DNA from: an uncultured Clostridium sp.
GTDB taxonomy: Bacteria > Bacillota > Clostridia > Lachnospirales > Lachnospiraceae
Direction: 5' to 3'
NCBI GenBank assembly: GCA_945915475.1
Contig: CAMEFI010000013.1
Coordinates: 1-64,000, forward strand
Length of the DNA stretch: 64,000 nt
Made by a program: the position numbers and the translations under genes. Shown piece after piece: positions 9,772-18,541 of the stretch; position 1 is the stretch's first letter; each line of letters opens with the position of its first letter. The notes under the pieces were generated by a model, which saw only the letters and a list, made by a program, of their open reading frames with translations, was not told where the DNA came from and made no database searches.

Positions 9772-9810
9772 AATACCGGTCTGCACGGGATTTGCCAGTG
9801 CAGACCGGTA
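9772..9810 (-). terminator. Terminator of the minus-strand DHH gene
   Basis: A perfect 13-bp stem (TACCGGTCTGCAC at 9774-9786 with its complement at 9798-9810). The T-rich tail is present only when read on the minus strand, so it mainly serves the DHH gene, though the converging dipeptidase gene could also use the hairpin. Confidence 0.8.
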
Positions 9811-9839
9811 CGTTCATACATACAATCTATAGTGGTTCA

Positions 9840-10757
9840 TTATTTCACACCGTTAATGAGTTCATCCAACATCTTCGGTAATTCGGTGTCCATGTTCTCA
9901 TCGGTAAACTGACAGGTACCAACCGCCTTGTGACCGCCGCCACCATATTTTAACATAAGACTTCCTACATCCACATTAGAAGTACGGTTCAGAATGCTAT
10001 AACCAACTGCGGCAGAACAGCCTTTGCCACCTTTACCATTTACAATCCAGGCAGAAATGTTCTGTTCCGGATACATACTGTAAATCATGAAACGGTTGCC
10101 GGAGTAGATTGGATCCACACCGCGTAAATCAGAAATGATAACATCTTTCTCTACACGGGTATGTGCTTTTACCATCTCCTTGAATTTCTCCGTCTGTTCA
10201 AAGTATACATCAATTCGTTCCTTCACATCCGGAAGATTCAGAATCTCTTCTGTATTCATGGTGCGGCATGCCTGCATCAGTTCCTCCATCAGCTTGTAAT
10301 TCGGAATGGTGAAATTGCGCCATCTGCCAAGACCGGTTCTTGGATCCATTAAGAAACCTACCAATATCCAGCCCGTAGGATTCTGCACCTCGTCAATGGT
10401 AAGATTACCGGAATCTACTTTGTCGACTGCTTCCATCATCTCGTCAAAGTGCCCGAAGCGTTCTTTGCCTCCGTAATAGTCATAAATGATTCTGGCACAG
10501 GATGGAGTGATACGGCTTTCTCCTTTATATTTCCCTTGTAGCTGTTGGCGTTCGTGTTCACTGGAATGATGATCAAACCAAAGACCACAGCCTTCTACAA
10601 ACGGAACATTGGCAAGACAGTCATTTTCATCAACAGGAACTAATCCGTCCTGTAAATCCTTTGGATGTGCAAATGTCCAGGAATCAATAATACCTGCTTC
10701 TAACAGCAATGCACCGCAAGCCAGTCCGTCAAAATCAGAACGTGTTACTAATCTCAT
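9840..10757 (-). CDS. DHH-family phosphoesterase (exopolyphosphatase-like)
   Basis: A 305-residue protein with DHH-superfamily motifs: RSDFDGLACG at the N-terminus, WFDHHSSE near residue 60, and a C-terminal GGGGHKAVGTCQF that fits the DHHA1 substrate-binding domain. Family members hydrolyse phosphoester bonds in nanoRNA, cyclic dinucleotides or polyphosphate; the substrate here is open. I start at 10757 (MRLVTRSDFDG), since GGGGAGG lies about 10 nt upstream; a longer frame adds 14 unlikely residues. It is isolated on the minus strand between plus-strand genes. Confidence 0.85.
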   Translation of the reverse strand: MRLVTRSDFDGLACGALLLEAGIIDSWTFAHPKDLQDGLVPVDENDCLANVPFVEGCGLWFDHHSSEHERQQLQGKYKGESRITPSCARIIYDYYGGKERFGHFDEMMEAVDKVDSGNLTIDEVQNPTGWILVGFLMDPRTGLGRWRNFTIPNYKLMEELMQACRTMNTEEILNLPDVKERIDVYFEQTEKFKEMVKAHTRVEKDVIISDLRGVDPIYSGNRFMIYSMYPEQNISAWIVNGKGGKGCSAAVGYSILNRTSNVDVGSLMLKYGGGGHKAVGTCQFTDENMDTELPKMLDELINGVK

Positions 10758-11071
10758 TGCAATAAACCTCCCCATAATGGAATATGATATTGTTGCCATT
10801 ATCGCATCGGCATAACTATATTCATTGTATATGATTCTGGCTATGATTTCAAGCGGAATCCGATAAATGTTTGCTACAGAATTGTAATTCTATTAATAAA
10901 AGACCCTATAGGATATAATAATAATTGCTTTTGACTTGGGGATATGTTATGGTGAAGACAGAAAAATAAAGAATATTTCCGGAACAGATGTAAATGCAAT
11001 TTTAAAGCATACCATCACATATTAGGAGTTTCGCAAACGCCTATAAAGTATTCCGAATATGAGGTGACGAC
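10758..11071. other. Intergenic region upstream of ribD with a solo repeat end
   Basis: AT-rich, no convincing open frame and no FMN aptamer motifs. Near ribD is an imperfect palindrome, AGGAGTTTCGCAAACGCCT (11023-11041), which resembles the end sequences of the MITE-like element at 46.8-47.0 kb. The rest holds nothing I can name. Confidence 0.4.
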
Positions 11072-12205
11072 ATGATAGAAAATGAAAAATATATGCGCCG
11101 GGCGATTGAACTTGCAAAATCAGGCATTGGTAAAGTGAATCCGAATCCATTGGTGGGAGCAGTTATTGTCAAAGAGGGTGAAATTATCAGTGAAGGTTAT
11201 CACATGGTATATGGAGATCTGCACGCAGAGCGCAATGCATTTAAGAATCTGAAAAACAAGGAGGATGCGAAGGGTGCGGAAATGTATGTGACCTTAGAGC
11301 CCTGTTGTCATTATGGCAAACAACCACCATGTACAGAAGCAATCATAGAGCAAGGGATTTCCAAAGTGTATGTGGGTTCTAATGATCCCAATGAACTGGT
11401 TGCCGGAAAGGGCATTCAGATACTGAGGGATGCAGGGATTGAAGTGGTAACGGAATTTTTGAAAGAGGAATGTGATGCATTGAATCCGGTCTTTTTTCAC
11501 TATATCACGACAAAAACACCTTATGTGGTGATGAAATATGCCATGACCTTAGACGGCAAGATTGCTACCAGAACCGGACATTCCCAGTGGGTATCGGGAG
11601 AGGAATCCAGAGCCAGGGTACAGAAGACAAGAAATGCCCTCAAAGGAATCATGGTGGGAATCGGTACGGTTTTAAATGACGACCCAAGACTGACCTGCCG
11701 GATAGAAGGCGGGCGGAATCCCATCCGGATTATCTGTGATTCTAAGCTTCGGATACCATTGTCCAGCAACGTAGTAGCAACTGCAAGGGTAGTACCAACC
11801 ATTGTTGCAACCATAGCACCCCATGCGGAGTACAACCGTTTCTGGAATGAGCAGAAAGCAGAACTGGAAGCTGCCGGAGTGGAAGTATTAGTGGTAGAAG
11901 AGAAAGAAGGCCGCCTGGACTTACGGGATTTAATGAAAAAACTTGGAGAAAAAACCATTGATGGAATCCTCTTAGAAGGTGGCTCTACCTTGAACTATGC
12001 GGCTTTGCAGGCTGGAATTGTGAACCGGGTGGAAGCCTATGTGGCACCGAAATTCTTTGGCGGAGCAGGGTATTATACACCGGTTGGCGGTGAAGGAGTG
12101 GAGCTTGCCACTGAAGCAATGGGGTGCAGGCTGGTATCTGTGGAATGTATTGGGGAAGATGTGCTGCTGACATATGAGTTGAACCATATGGAAAATGAGG
12201 GATAA
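11072..12205 (+). CDS. ribD: Bifunctional riboflavin biosynthesis deaminase/reductase
   Basis: Second and third steps of riboflavin synthesis from GTP: deamination of the pyrimidine, then NADPH-dependent ribose reduction. The deaminase domain (about 1-145) has zinc motifs HAERNAF and EPCCHYGKQPPC; the reductase domain (about 150-375) carries KYAMTLDGKIATRTG and LEGGSTLNYAAL. The start has GAGGTGA upstream. It stands about 19 kb away from the FMN riboswitch and the ribE-ribBA-ribH genes, and I see no riboswitch of its own. Confidence 0.96.
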   Translation: MIENEKYMRRAIELAKSGIGKVNPNPLVGAVIVKEGEIISEGYHMVYGDLHAERNAFKNLKNKEDAKGAEMYVTLEPCCHYGKQPPCTEAIIEQGISKVYVGSNDPNELVAGKGIQILRDAGIEVVTEFLKEECDALNPVFFHYITTKTPYVVMKYAMTLDGKIATRTGHSQWVSGEESRARVQKTRNALKGIMVGIGTVLNDDPRLTCRIEGGRNPIRIICDSKLRIPLSSNVVATARVVPTIVATIAPHAEYNRFWNEQKAELEAAGVEVLVVEEKEGRLDLRDLMKKLGEKTIDGILLEGGSTLNYAALQAGIVNRVEAYVAPKFFGGAGYYTPVGGEGVELATEAMGCRLVSVECIGEDVLLTYELNHMENEG

Positions 12206-12239
12206 CGTGTGAAACTTTGTGATATAAAGGAGGATAAAA

Positions 12240-13727
12240 ATGGGAATGCTTCCTGATTTGAAAACAAAAAAGAGGAATACAGTCTGTGAACCGGAAGGAA
12301 TCGATCTTTTTAAAGGACTGGCTTGGATGGTAGCAGGCTTGATTGGGATTTCTTTTATAACTACTTCAGTTTCTATGATATGGAAAATGATTTTTGCAAT
12401 TGTAGGAATTGTTTTTTGTGTAATAGGTTGTAAAATGCTGTATAAATATGTGTCGGCATATAAAGCGTATAAAGAGTATGTGCCTACATGGGATTCAAAG
12501 CGAGGAATGTATGACCAATTTGCACAGGAGCTAAATGCCTGGCATGAAAATGGTGATGTGCCTGCTTGTTGTGATGGAGATACTTTATATTTTTTGAAAT
12601 TACAGGAAAAGCGTTTAGACAAAAAGGGACTTAAGATGACGGATCAGATTATGCCTGTAAAGGGGGCGAGTTTTGGTACAGCAACACTTTCAAGGAAATC
12701 GCTTTGGTATACGACAGATATGGAGTATGAGAATATCCATAGAAGGATTCGATTCGATAATATGCAGGGCACAATTTATGAAAGAGAAGTGGAGCAGATA
12801 ATGTATGAGATTATTGTCCATACACCGAATGATTCCCAACTTTCCAATATTACCATGACCTGTCCGAGTTGTGGGGCAGTCAGTCCCGTTACAGGTTTGG
12901 AAGAAGGATGTAAATACTGTGGTACCTGTTTTCAGATAAAAGATCTGTTTCCAAGAGTGGTAAATCTTTTCTTTATTAAAAGCAAGTCTACTGCTTCCAA
13001 TTCCGGGATGATACAGAGGACAATGTTTATCTCAATGTTAGCGGTGTTTTTCGTGATATTTGTGATTTCATTGTTTGATAACGAAAGTCCTTTGCCTGCT
13101 AAACTTACAGTATGTTTCCTTGCTGCCGTTTTTTGTGGTGGAATTTTAGGACTAATTGTGGCAGATATTCGATTGATTATCACATCCGCTGACAGGGATG
13201 GTATGAAGCATGTTTCCCTATTTAAATGGATTGGCTCTAAGAATAAAATAACCAATACCATGAAGAAATATGATCCGAATTTTTCTTTTGATAAATTTGA
13301 AGGACAGATTGTGGCACTCATACGAATGGCAGTGTTTGCAGAGCATCCGGAGAGTTTGGTCTGCTATTGCAGAGGACAAAGAGATCCCGGATTTTCAAAC
13401 ATTTTGGAAATGACATATACCAATGCCATATGTGTGAATCGCATATGGGCGGAGGGCGATATTTTGCATATGTCTTTGCGTACATGGTGGGTAAATTACA
13501 ATGATATCAAGGGAAGAATACAGAAAACAGGAGATTGTATTGATGTGGAAATAAGCAGGAATGTTGCTGAGCTGGAACCATCCGGTTTTTCCATTACTTC
13601 TGTGGAGTGTAAAAATTGCGGTGGCAGCTTTGATGCCGTACGACAAAGAATATGTCCTTATTGTAATACAGAGTACCATATGGAAAATGAGGGCTGGGTG
13701 ATAAATGATATGAGGTTGATTCGATAA
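12240..13727 (+). CDS. Zinc-ribbon membrane protein of unknown function
   Basis: A 495-residue protein with two hydrophobic segments near 25-70, a C4 zinc ribbon (CPSCGAVSP...CKYCG, near 208-228), two more membrane segments (about 260-315), a soluble region starting FSFDKFEGQIVALIRMAVFAEHP, and a second C4 ribbon at the C-terminus (CKNCGG...CPYC). The soluble part between membrane and last ribbon is reminiscent of Tim44-like/NTF2-like domains seen in other zinc-ribbon proteins of Clostridia; this is a weak guess. AAGGAGG supports ATG 12240. It may share the ribD transcript (34-nt gap), without a known connection. Confidence 0.6.
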   Translation: MGMLPDLKTKKRNTVCEPEGIDLFKGLAWMVAGLIGISFITTSVSMIWKMIFAIVGIVFCVIGCKMLYKYVSAYKAYKEYVPTWDSKRGMYDQFAQELNAWHENGDVPACCDGDTLYFLKLQEKRLDKKGLKMTDQIMPVKGASFGTATLSRKSLWYTTDMEYENIHRRIRFDNMQGTIYEREVEQIMYEIIVHTPNDSQLSNITMTCPSCGAVSPVTGLEEGCKYCGTCFQIKDLFPRVVNLFFIKSKSTASNSGMIQRTMFISMLAVFFVIFVISLFDNESPLPAKLTVCFLAAVFCGGILGLIVADIRLIITSADRDGMKHVSLFKWIGSKNKITNTMKKYDPNFSFDKFEGQIVALIRMAVFAEHPESLVCYCRGQRDPGFSNILEMTYTNAICVNRIWAEGDILHMSLRTWWVNYNDIKGRIQKTGDCIDVEISRNVAELEPSGFSITSVECKNCGGSFDAVRQRICPYCNTEYHMENEGWVINDMRLIR

Positions 13728-13847
13728 CTTACTTCGAATGCTATTATTTTTAACAAAAACGGATGGAATTCGTTAAGGAAGGTTGGTAGACTCTCAATTG
13801 TTCCCTTGCTATAATATGTTAAAAATCATAGCAAAGGTGGTAAAAGT

Positions 13848-14933
13848 ATGAGAAAGTATTACATTGACAATATTCGCTGGGCAACGGTTATTCTGGTTGT
13901 TATCTATCATGTGATTTATATGTTTAACAGTATTACAACAGAAGGTGTAATTGGTCCTATTACTTCATTTCATGGACAGGATGTTTTGGAATATCTGTTA
14001 TATCCATGGTTCATGGTGATTTTGTTTATCATTAGTGGCATGTGTGCTAAGTTTTATTTGGACAGCCATAGTGGAAAGGATTTTTTAAAGGCAAGAACCA
14101 GAAAATTACTGGTTCCGTCAACCATTGGTCTTTTTGTATTCCAGTGGATTCAGGGTTATGTCAGTATGACAATCAGTGATGCATTTTCCAGCATTCCTGC
14201 TGAGATGCCAAAGCCGGTATTGTATATGATTATGTCGTTTTCCGGAACCGGTGTACTGTGGACGATTCAGTTGATGTGGGCATTTTCAGTTCTACTGCTT
14301 TTGATACGTAAAATAGAAAAAGGTAAACTTTTGAAGCTTACAGAAAGAATGAATATTCTTGTAATGCTGCTACTGGGTGTACTTGTCTGGGGGGCAGCAC
14401 AGATTCTGAACGCACCAATGATTGTAGTATTCCGGTGTGGAATCTATGGTTTTTGTTTCCTGTTAGGGTACTATGTATTTTCGCATGACGCCGTTATTAA
14501 GCAGTTAGAGAAATACTGTATTCCACTTCTTGTGGCAGCGGGAATTCTGGGTGTGGTATATACGGTAATCTTTTATGGAGATAATTATGCAACATCTCCT
14601 GTTGTTAATTGTCCTCTGGCAATTGCGTATGCATGGATTGCATGTCTGGCAATCCTTGGAGGAGCAAAGCATTGGCTGGATAGGACAAATGCATTTACTT
14701 CATTTATGACGAAGAAGAGTTTTGGTCTATATGTCTTCCATTATTTGGCAATGTCTGCAACGGCGTATGCATTGGTTACATATACCGGTTTGCCGGGAAT
14801 AGCAATATATGGTATTACTCTGATTGCAGCATTTGCCGGAGGTTTTCTCATATTCGAGGTTATATCGAGAATCCCGGTTATCAGATGGTGTGTGTTAGGA
14901 ATCAAAAAGGAGAAAGCAGATGTTCAAAGATAA
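13848..14933 (+). CDS. Acyltransferase family 3 membrane protein
   Basis: A 361-residue protein with about ten membrane segments. The N-terminal MRKYYIDNIRWATVILVVIYH matches the acyltransferase-3 (OafA/WecH-like) pattern, in which the His at the end of the first helix is catalytic. Such enzymes acylate sugars or other envelope components; the acceptor is unknown. TATAAT at about 13811-13816 may be its -10 box. Its last 14 nt overlap the next gene, an XRE-AbrB regulator, so the two are probably translationally coupled. Confidence 0.8.
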   Translation: MRKYYIDNIRWATVILVVIYHVIYMFNSITTEGVIGPITSFHGQDVLEYLLYPWFMVILFIISGMCAKFYLDSHSGKDFLKARTRKLLVPSTIGLFVFQWIQGYVSMTISDAFSSIPAEMPKPVLYMIMSFSGTGVLWTIQLMWAFSVLLLLIRKIEKGKLLKLTERMNILVMLLLGVLVWGAAQILNAPMIVVFRCGIYGFCFLLGYYVFSHDAVIKQLEKYCIPLLVAAGILGVVYTVIFYGDNYATSPVVNCPLAIAYAWIACLAILGGAKHWLDRTNAFTSFMTKKSFGLYVFHYLAMSATAYALVTYTGLPGIAIYGITLIAAFAGGFLIFEVISRIPVIRWCVLGIKKEKADVQR

Positions 14934-15336
14934 TTTAATTTCCCTTAGAAAAATGAATCATTTATCCCAGGAGCAACTGGCAGAGCAGTTGGGAATCAGT
15001 CGTCAGACATTATCGAAATATGAGACAGGAGAGTCCGTACCGGATATTGAAAAGTGCAAGGTGATAGCAGATTACTTTGAGGTGTCGTTAGATGATCTGG
15101 TCAATTATAGTGATAAGGAAGATGGCTTTGGGGTACCCCCGAAGGGGAAGCATATTTTTGGAATTGTGAAGATGGGGGACAAAGGGCAGATTGTAATTCC
15201 TGCAAAGGCAAGAAAAATATTTCATTTGGAGCCCGGAGATAATCTGGTTGTGCTTGGAGATGAGGCACAGGGGCTGGCAATTATCAAGGAAAAAGGATTT
15301 CTTTCCATGATGGAAGCAGTGCGTTCGGCAAAGTAA
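14920..15336 (+). CDS. XRE-AbrB fusion transcriptional regulator
   Basis: A 138-residue protein with two DNA-binding modules. Residues 1-65 form an XRE helix-turn-helix (LSQEQLAEQLGISRQTLSKYETG), and about 82-125 form a SpoVT-AbrB swapped-hairpin domain (IVKMGDKGQIVIPAKARKIF). Each can dimerise and bind DNA on its own. Overlap with the acyltransferase gene suggests it regulates that gene or its own operon; the target is not visible. AGGAGA lies upstream of ATG. Confidence 0.88.
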   Translation: MFKDNLISLRKMNHLSQEQLAEQLGISRQTLSKYETGESVPDIEKCKVIADYFEVSLDDLVNYSDKEDGFGVPPKGKHIFGIVKMGDKGQIVIPAKARKIFHLEPGDNLVVLGDEAQGLAIIKEKGFLSMMEAVRSAK

Positions 15337-15359
15337 TGTCCATATTTTTGTTTAAATGC

Positions 15360-15409
15360 ATGAAACAATGTGAAAAACAATTGCAGAGAAAAAATGTGTA
15401 TGTTACAAT
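15360..15409 (+). promoter_or_regulatory. Promoter and candidate operator of the sucrose regulator gene
   Basis: TTGCAG (15381-15386), 17 nt, TACAAT (15404-15409). Just upstream is ATGAAACAAT (15360-15369), the same 10-mer that occurs at the scrA promoter, which suggests autoregulation by the LacI-type protein. Confidence 0.5.
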
Positions 15410-15448
15410 CATAATCAAACTTGATGGAATGAGTTTGAGGTGAAAGTT

Positions 15449-16429
15449 ATGACGGTAACGGAAATAGCAAAACGGGCAGGTGTATCAAAGGCCTGTGTTT
15501 CGCGATATTTTAATCATGGATATGTCAGTGAAGAAAAAAAGGAAAAAATCAAAAAAGTTGTGGAAGAGACAGGATATGTACCGAATAAAAAGTCTCAATC
15601 AACGGTTCCGGCAAAGAAGCCTACCATTGGGGTGATGATTCCTAAAATCAGCTCGGAAAGTATTTCACGTATGATTGCGGGTGTTTCGCAAGTGTTGAAT
15701 CGAGAAGGATATCGTATGCTGTTGGCAGATACGGAAAATAGTGTGGAAAAGGAGATACAGTATCTGCAGTCCTTCCATCAGGATGAACTGGATGGACTCA
15801 TTTTCATTGCAGCCATCATTACACAACAGCATCAAGAATTGTTACAGTCTTTAAATATTCCGGTGGTGATTCTTGGGCAGAAAATTACGGAATATTCCTG
15901 TGTATATCATGATGATTATGGGGCGGCGAAAGCCATGACGGAGCGTCTGATTCAGTCTCAAAAGAAGAAGGTGGGAGCCATTTTGGTTACACCTAAGGAT
16001 AAGGCGGCAGGAGAGGCAAGACATCTTGGTTATACAGATGCTATGAAGGGGAATTCTATTCCTGTAGAAGAGCATCGAATCGTATATTCGGATTTTACTT
16101 TAGAATCCGGATATGATGCGGCAGAAAAACTGATTACACAAGCTCCGGATACGGAAGGGATTTTTTGTGCAACCGATACCATTGCCATTGGAGCCATGCA
16201 ATATTTGAAAGGAATCGGAAAAAGGATTCCTGAGGATGTGGCAATAACGGGGATTGGACACTCCCGGATGACAGAAATTGTTTCACCTACTCTTACTACT
16301 GCCCATTTGTTCTATAAATCTACAGGGATGGAAGGGGCGGATATGCTTCTTAAGATGATTGAAAGTGGAATGGATATGAAAAAGAAACTGAAAATGGGAT
16401 TTGAGGTAATACAGCAGGAATCCTGTTGA
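15449..16429 (+). CDS. scrR: LacI-family regulator, probably of sucrose genes
   Basis: A 326-residue repressor: an N-terminal LacI helix-turn-helix (TVTEIAKRAGVSKACVSRYF) with hinge, then a periplasmic-binding-protein-like effector domain starting at TIGVMIPKIS. GAGGTG 8 nt upstream selects ATG 15449 rather than GTG 15440. It lies directly upstream of scrA-scrB-scrK, separated by a terminator, so a sucrose or fructose-phosphate responsive repressor is likely. The gene symbol is based on context only. Confidence 0.85.
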   Translation: MTVTEIAKRAGVSKACVSRYFNHGYVSEEKKEKIKKVVEETGYVPNKKSQSTVPAKKPTIGVMIPKISSESISRMIAGVSQVLNREGYRMLLADTENSVEKEIQYLQSFHQDELDGLIFIAAIITQQHQELLQSLNIPVVILGQKITEYSCVYHDDYGAAKAMTERLIQSQKKKVGAILVTPKDKAAGEARHLGYTDAMKGNSIPVEEHRIVYSDFTLESGYDAAEKLITQAPDTEGIFCATDTIAIGAMQYLKGIGKRIPEDVAITGIGHSRMTEIVSPTLTTAHLFYKSTGMEGADMLLKMIESGMDMKKKLKMGFEVIQQESC

Positions 16430-16433
16430 TGTG

Positions 16434-16476
16434 AAACTGATTGTGAAACAATATTTTACAATCAGTTTTTTTATTT
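16434..16476 (+). terminator. Intrinsic terminator after the LacI-type gene
   Basis: AAACTGATTGT (16434-16444) pairs perfectly with ACAATCAGTTT (16459-16469), followed by TTTTTATTTTA. It separates the regulator from the scr transcript. Confidence 0.85.
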
Positions 16477-16560
16477 TATTAGGATTAGATGGTTCATTTT
16501 GTTTATATATAATGTGCAGAGTGCATAAAGAAAATGTGAAATTATTATGAAAAATCATAA

Positions 16561-16609
16561 TTGAAAATATGAAACAATATGATATAATATGAAACATAGA
16601 TGAAACGAA
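16561..16609 (+). promoter_or_regulatory. scrA promoter with three ATGAAAC elements
   Basis: TTGAAA (16561-16566), 16 nt, TATAAT (16583-16588). ATGAAAC occurs three times, at 16569, 16589 and 16600; the first copy is the 10-mer shared with the regulator promoter. Binding here by the LacI-type protein would cover the -10 box. The operator assignment is inferred. Confidence 0.55.
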
Positions 16610-16645
16610 GTCTTGAATGAAGAAAAAGAACGAGGAGGTATTTCT

Positions 16646-17731
16646 ATGGATTACAAAAAAGCTGCCGCTGAAACAATTCGGTTAATTGGCGGAAAAGAAA
16701 ACATTGTATCTGCTGCACATTGTGCTACAAGATTGCGATTGGTTATTGATGATAATAACAAGGTGGATAAGAATGCATTGGAAGAAGTCGACGGTGTAAA
16801 GGGTGTGTTTGAAGCATCCGGTCAGTTGCAGATTATTTTTGGAACTGGAGTAGTGAATAAAGTATATGATGAATTTATTGCCATTGCAGGGATTGCTTCT
16901 GCAACAAAGGAAGAGGTGAAGAGTGCCGCTGCAAGCAAAGGGAATTGGTTACAGAGATTTGTTAAGACTCTGGGGGATATTTTTGTGCCAATTATTCCAG
17001 CCATTGTGGCCTCAGGATTCCTTATGGGCATTATGGAGTCTCTGAATTTCCTCATCAATAATGGTTATATTAGTATGTCCAATGAAAGTAGTATTTTCGT
17101 GTTGGCAAATATGTTTGCTAATACGGCTTATGTATTTCTTCCTATACTGATTGGTTTTTCTGCTGCTAAAGTTTTTGGTGGGAATCCATTCCTGGGTGCG
17201 GTCATTGGTATGATCATGGTGCATCCGAATCTGCAGAATGCATGGACGATGACGGGTGGAGTAGAGCAATACTTAGATGTTTTTGGTCTGTGGAAGGTTC
17301 CTTTGGTTGGATATCAGGGGCACGTTATCTCTGTGATAATTGCGGTATTTGTGATGGCAACAATTGAAAAATGGTTACATAAACGTGTTCCTGCAATGTT
17401 TGACCTGTTTGTTACTCCGTTAGTTTCTGTGTTTGTTACCGGATTTTTGACAATGACTGTCATTGGTCCTGTATTCAACCTGGTTGAATCAAGTATTATT
17501 AACGGTATTCAGAAATTAATCAGTATTCCGTTTGGAATTGGTTCGTTGGTGATGGGAGCATTGTATGCGCCTACTGTAGTGACCGGTATTCATCATATGT
17601 ATACTATTATTGATCTGGGACAGATTAAGGAATTTGGATGTACATATTGGCTGCCGCTGGCATCTGCAGCGAATATTGCGCAGGGTGCTGCAGCACTGGC
17701 AGTTGCTCTTAAGACAAAAGATAAAAATTGA
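16646..17731 (+). CDS. scrA: PTS sucrose-specific IIBC component, 5' part of frameshifted scrA
   Basis: Phosphorylating sucrose importer. The IIB domain carries its phospho-cysteine in AAHCATRLRL (about residue 26), and the IIC membrane domain follows from about 105. ATG 16646 has GAGGAGG upstream; an earlier in-frame ATG at 16613 lacks one. The frame stops at TGA 17729-17731, immediately after an A5 run (17723-17727), in mid-IIC. The rest of IIC and the whole IIA domain continue in the -1 frame. Reading A5 with a -1 slip gives KDKKLKSMALPSS, the sequence expected of an intact protein. This is therefore a real frameshift mutation, a sequencing error, or functional slippage. Confidence 0.85.
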   Translation: MDYKKAAAETIRLIGGKENIVSAAHCATRLRLVIDDNNKVDKNALEEVDGVKGVFEASGQLQIIFGTGVVNKVYDEFIAIAGIASATKEEVKSAAASKGNWLQRFVKTLGDIFVPIIPAIVASGFLMGIMESLNFLINNGYISMSNESSIFVLANMFANTAYVFLPILIGFSAAKVFGGNPFLGAVIGMIMVHPNLQNAWTMTGGVEQYLDVFGLWKVPLVGYQGHVISVIIAVFVMATIEKWLHKRVPAMFDLFVTPLVSVFVTGFLTMTVIGPVFNLVESSIINGIQKLISIPFGIGSLVMGALYAPTVVTGIHHMYTIIDLGQIKEFGCTYWLPLASAANIAQGAAALAVALKTKDKN

Positions 17732-18540
17732 AGTCCATGGCACTTCCGTCCTCTTTGTCAGCATTTATGGGCATTACAGAGCCTGCAATCTTCGGTGTAA
17801 ATATGAGATTTTTCCGCCCGTTTGTCTGTGCCTGCATTGGTGGTGGATGTGGTGCAATGTTTGCGTCCATTACTTCACTTGGCGCAACCGGTACGGGGGT
17901 TACGGGTATCTTCGGCATTCTGCTTTGCCTGAACACACCTGTAAAATACCTGCTTATGTTTTTGATATCTGCAGGCGTTGCTTTTGTATTGACCTGGATG
18001 TTTGGATATGAGAATAAAAAGGATGAAGTAGCAGTTACCGAAGAAACAGAGAAAAAAACCACATTTCAGGAAGAAACAGAGGGTGTGCTTAATATCGCAT
18101 CTCCGTTGACCGGTAAGGCGGTATCTTTGGAAGAAACAGGGGATGAAACCTTTGCTACTGAAATACTTGGAAAGGGAGCTGCAATCGAACCTGCTGAAGG
18201 AAAAGTATATGCTCCTTTTGATGCGACTGTGAGTTCTCTTATGGGGCATGCGATCGGTTTAGAAGGGAAAAATGGAATAGAATTGCTGATTCATATCGGT
18301 CTTGATACGGTCAGATTAGAGGGCAAGTATTATACGCCACATTGTACAGAAGGTCAGGAAGTGAAAGCTGGTGAGTTGCTGATGGAATTTGACATGAAAA
18401 GTATCCAGGAGGAAGGATACAAAACAATTACACCGGTTATTGTGACCAATACGGATGAGTATGAAGCTGTGACGGCACACATTGGAAAAACGGTTTGTGC
18501 AGGAGAACATTTGTTGACAATTGGTAAAATGGAGGCTTAA
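17728..18540 (+). CDS. scrA: PTS sucrose-specific IIC C-terminal part plus IIA domain, 3' part of scrA
   Basis: Continues the preceding frame: MALPSSLSAFMGITEPAIFGVN is the conserved end of the glucose/sucrose-type IIC domain, followed by two membrane segments and a complete IIA domain (about 120-265) with the phospho-histidine in ELLIHIGLDTV. The TTG at 17728 is unlikely to be a true start, as no ribosome binding site is in place. Together the two pieces would make a IIBCA protein of about 630 residues. The IIA domain might be made separately if translation restarted. Confidence 0.82.
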   Translation: MKSMALPSSLSAFMGITEPAIFGVNMRFFRPFVCACIGGGCGAMFASITSLGATGTGVTGIFGILLCLNTPVKYLLMFLISAGVAFVLTWMFGYENKKDEVAVTEETEKKTTFQEETEGVLNIASPLTGKAVSLEETGDETFATEILGKGAAIEPAEGKVYAPFDATVSSLMGHAIGLEGKNGIELLIHIGLDTVRLEGKYYTPHCTEGQEVKAGELLMEFDMKSIQEEGYKTITPVIVTNTDEYEAVTAHIGKTVCAGEHLLTIGKMEA

Positions 18541-18541
18541 A

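Noticed and set aside
10800-11071. FMN riboswitch before ribD
   Set aside because: None of the conserved aptamer blocks present at 30.3 kb occurs here.
11972-12622. 216-codon minus-strand frame across ribD and the zinc-ribbon gene
   Set aside because: Spans two good plus-strand genes with clear ribosome sites, and its translation has no recognisable domain.
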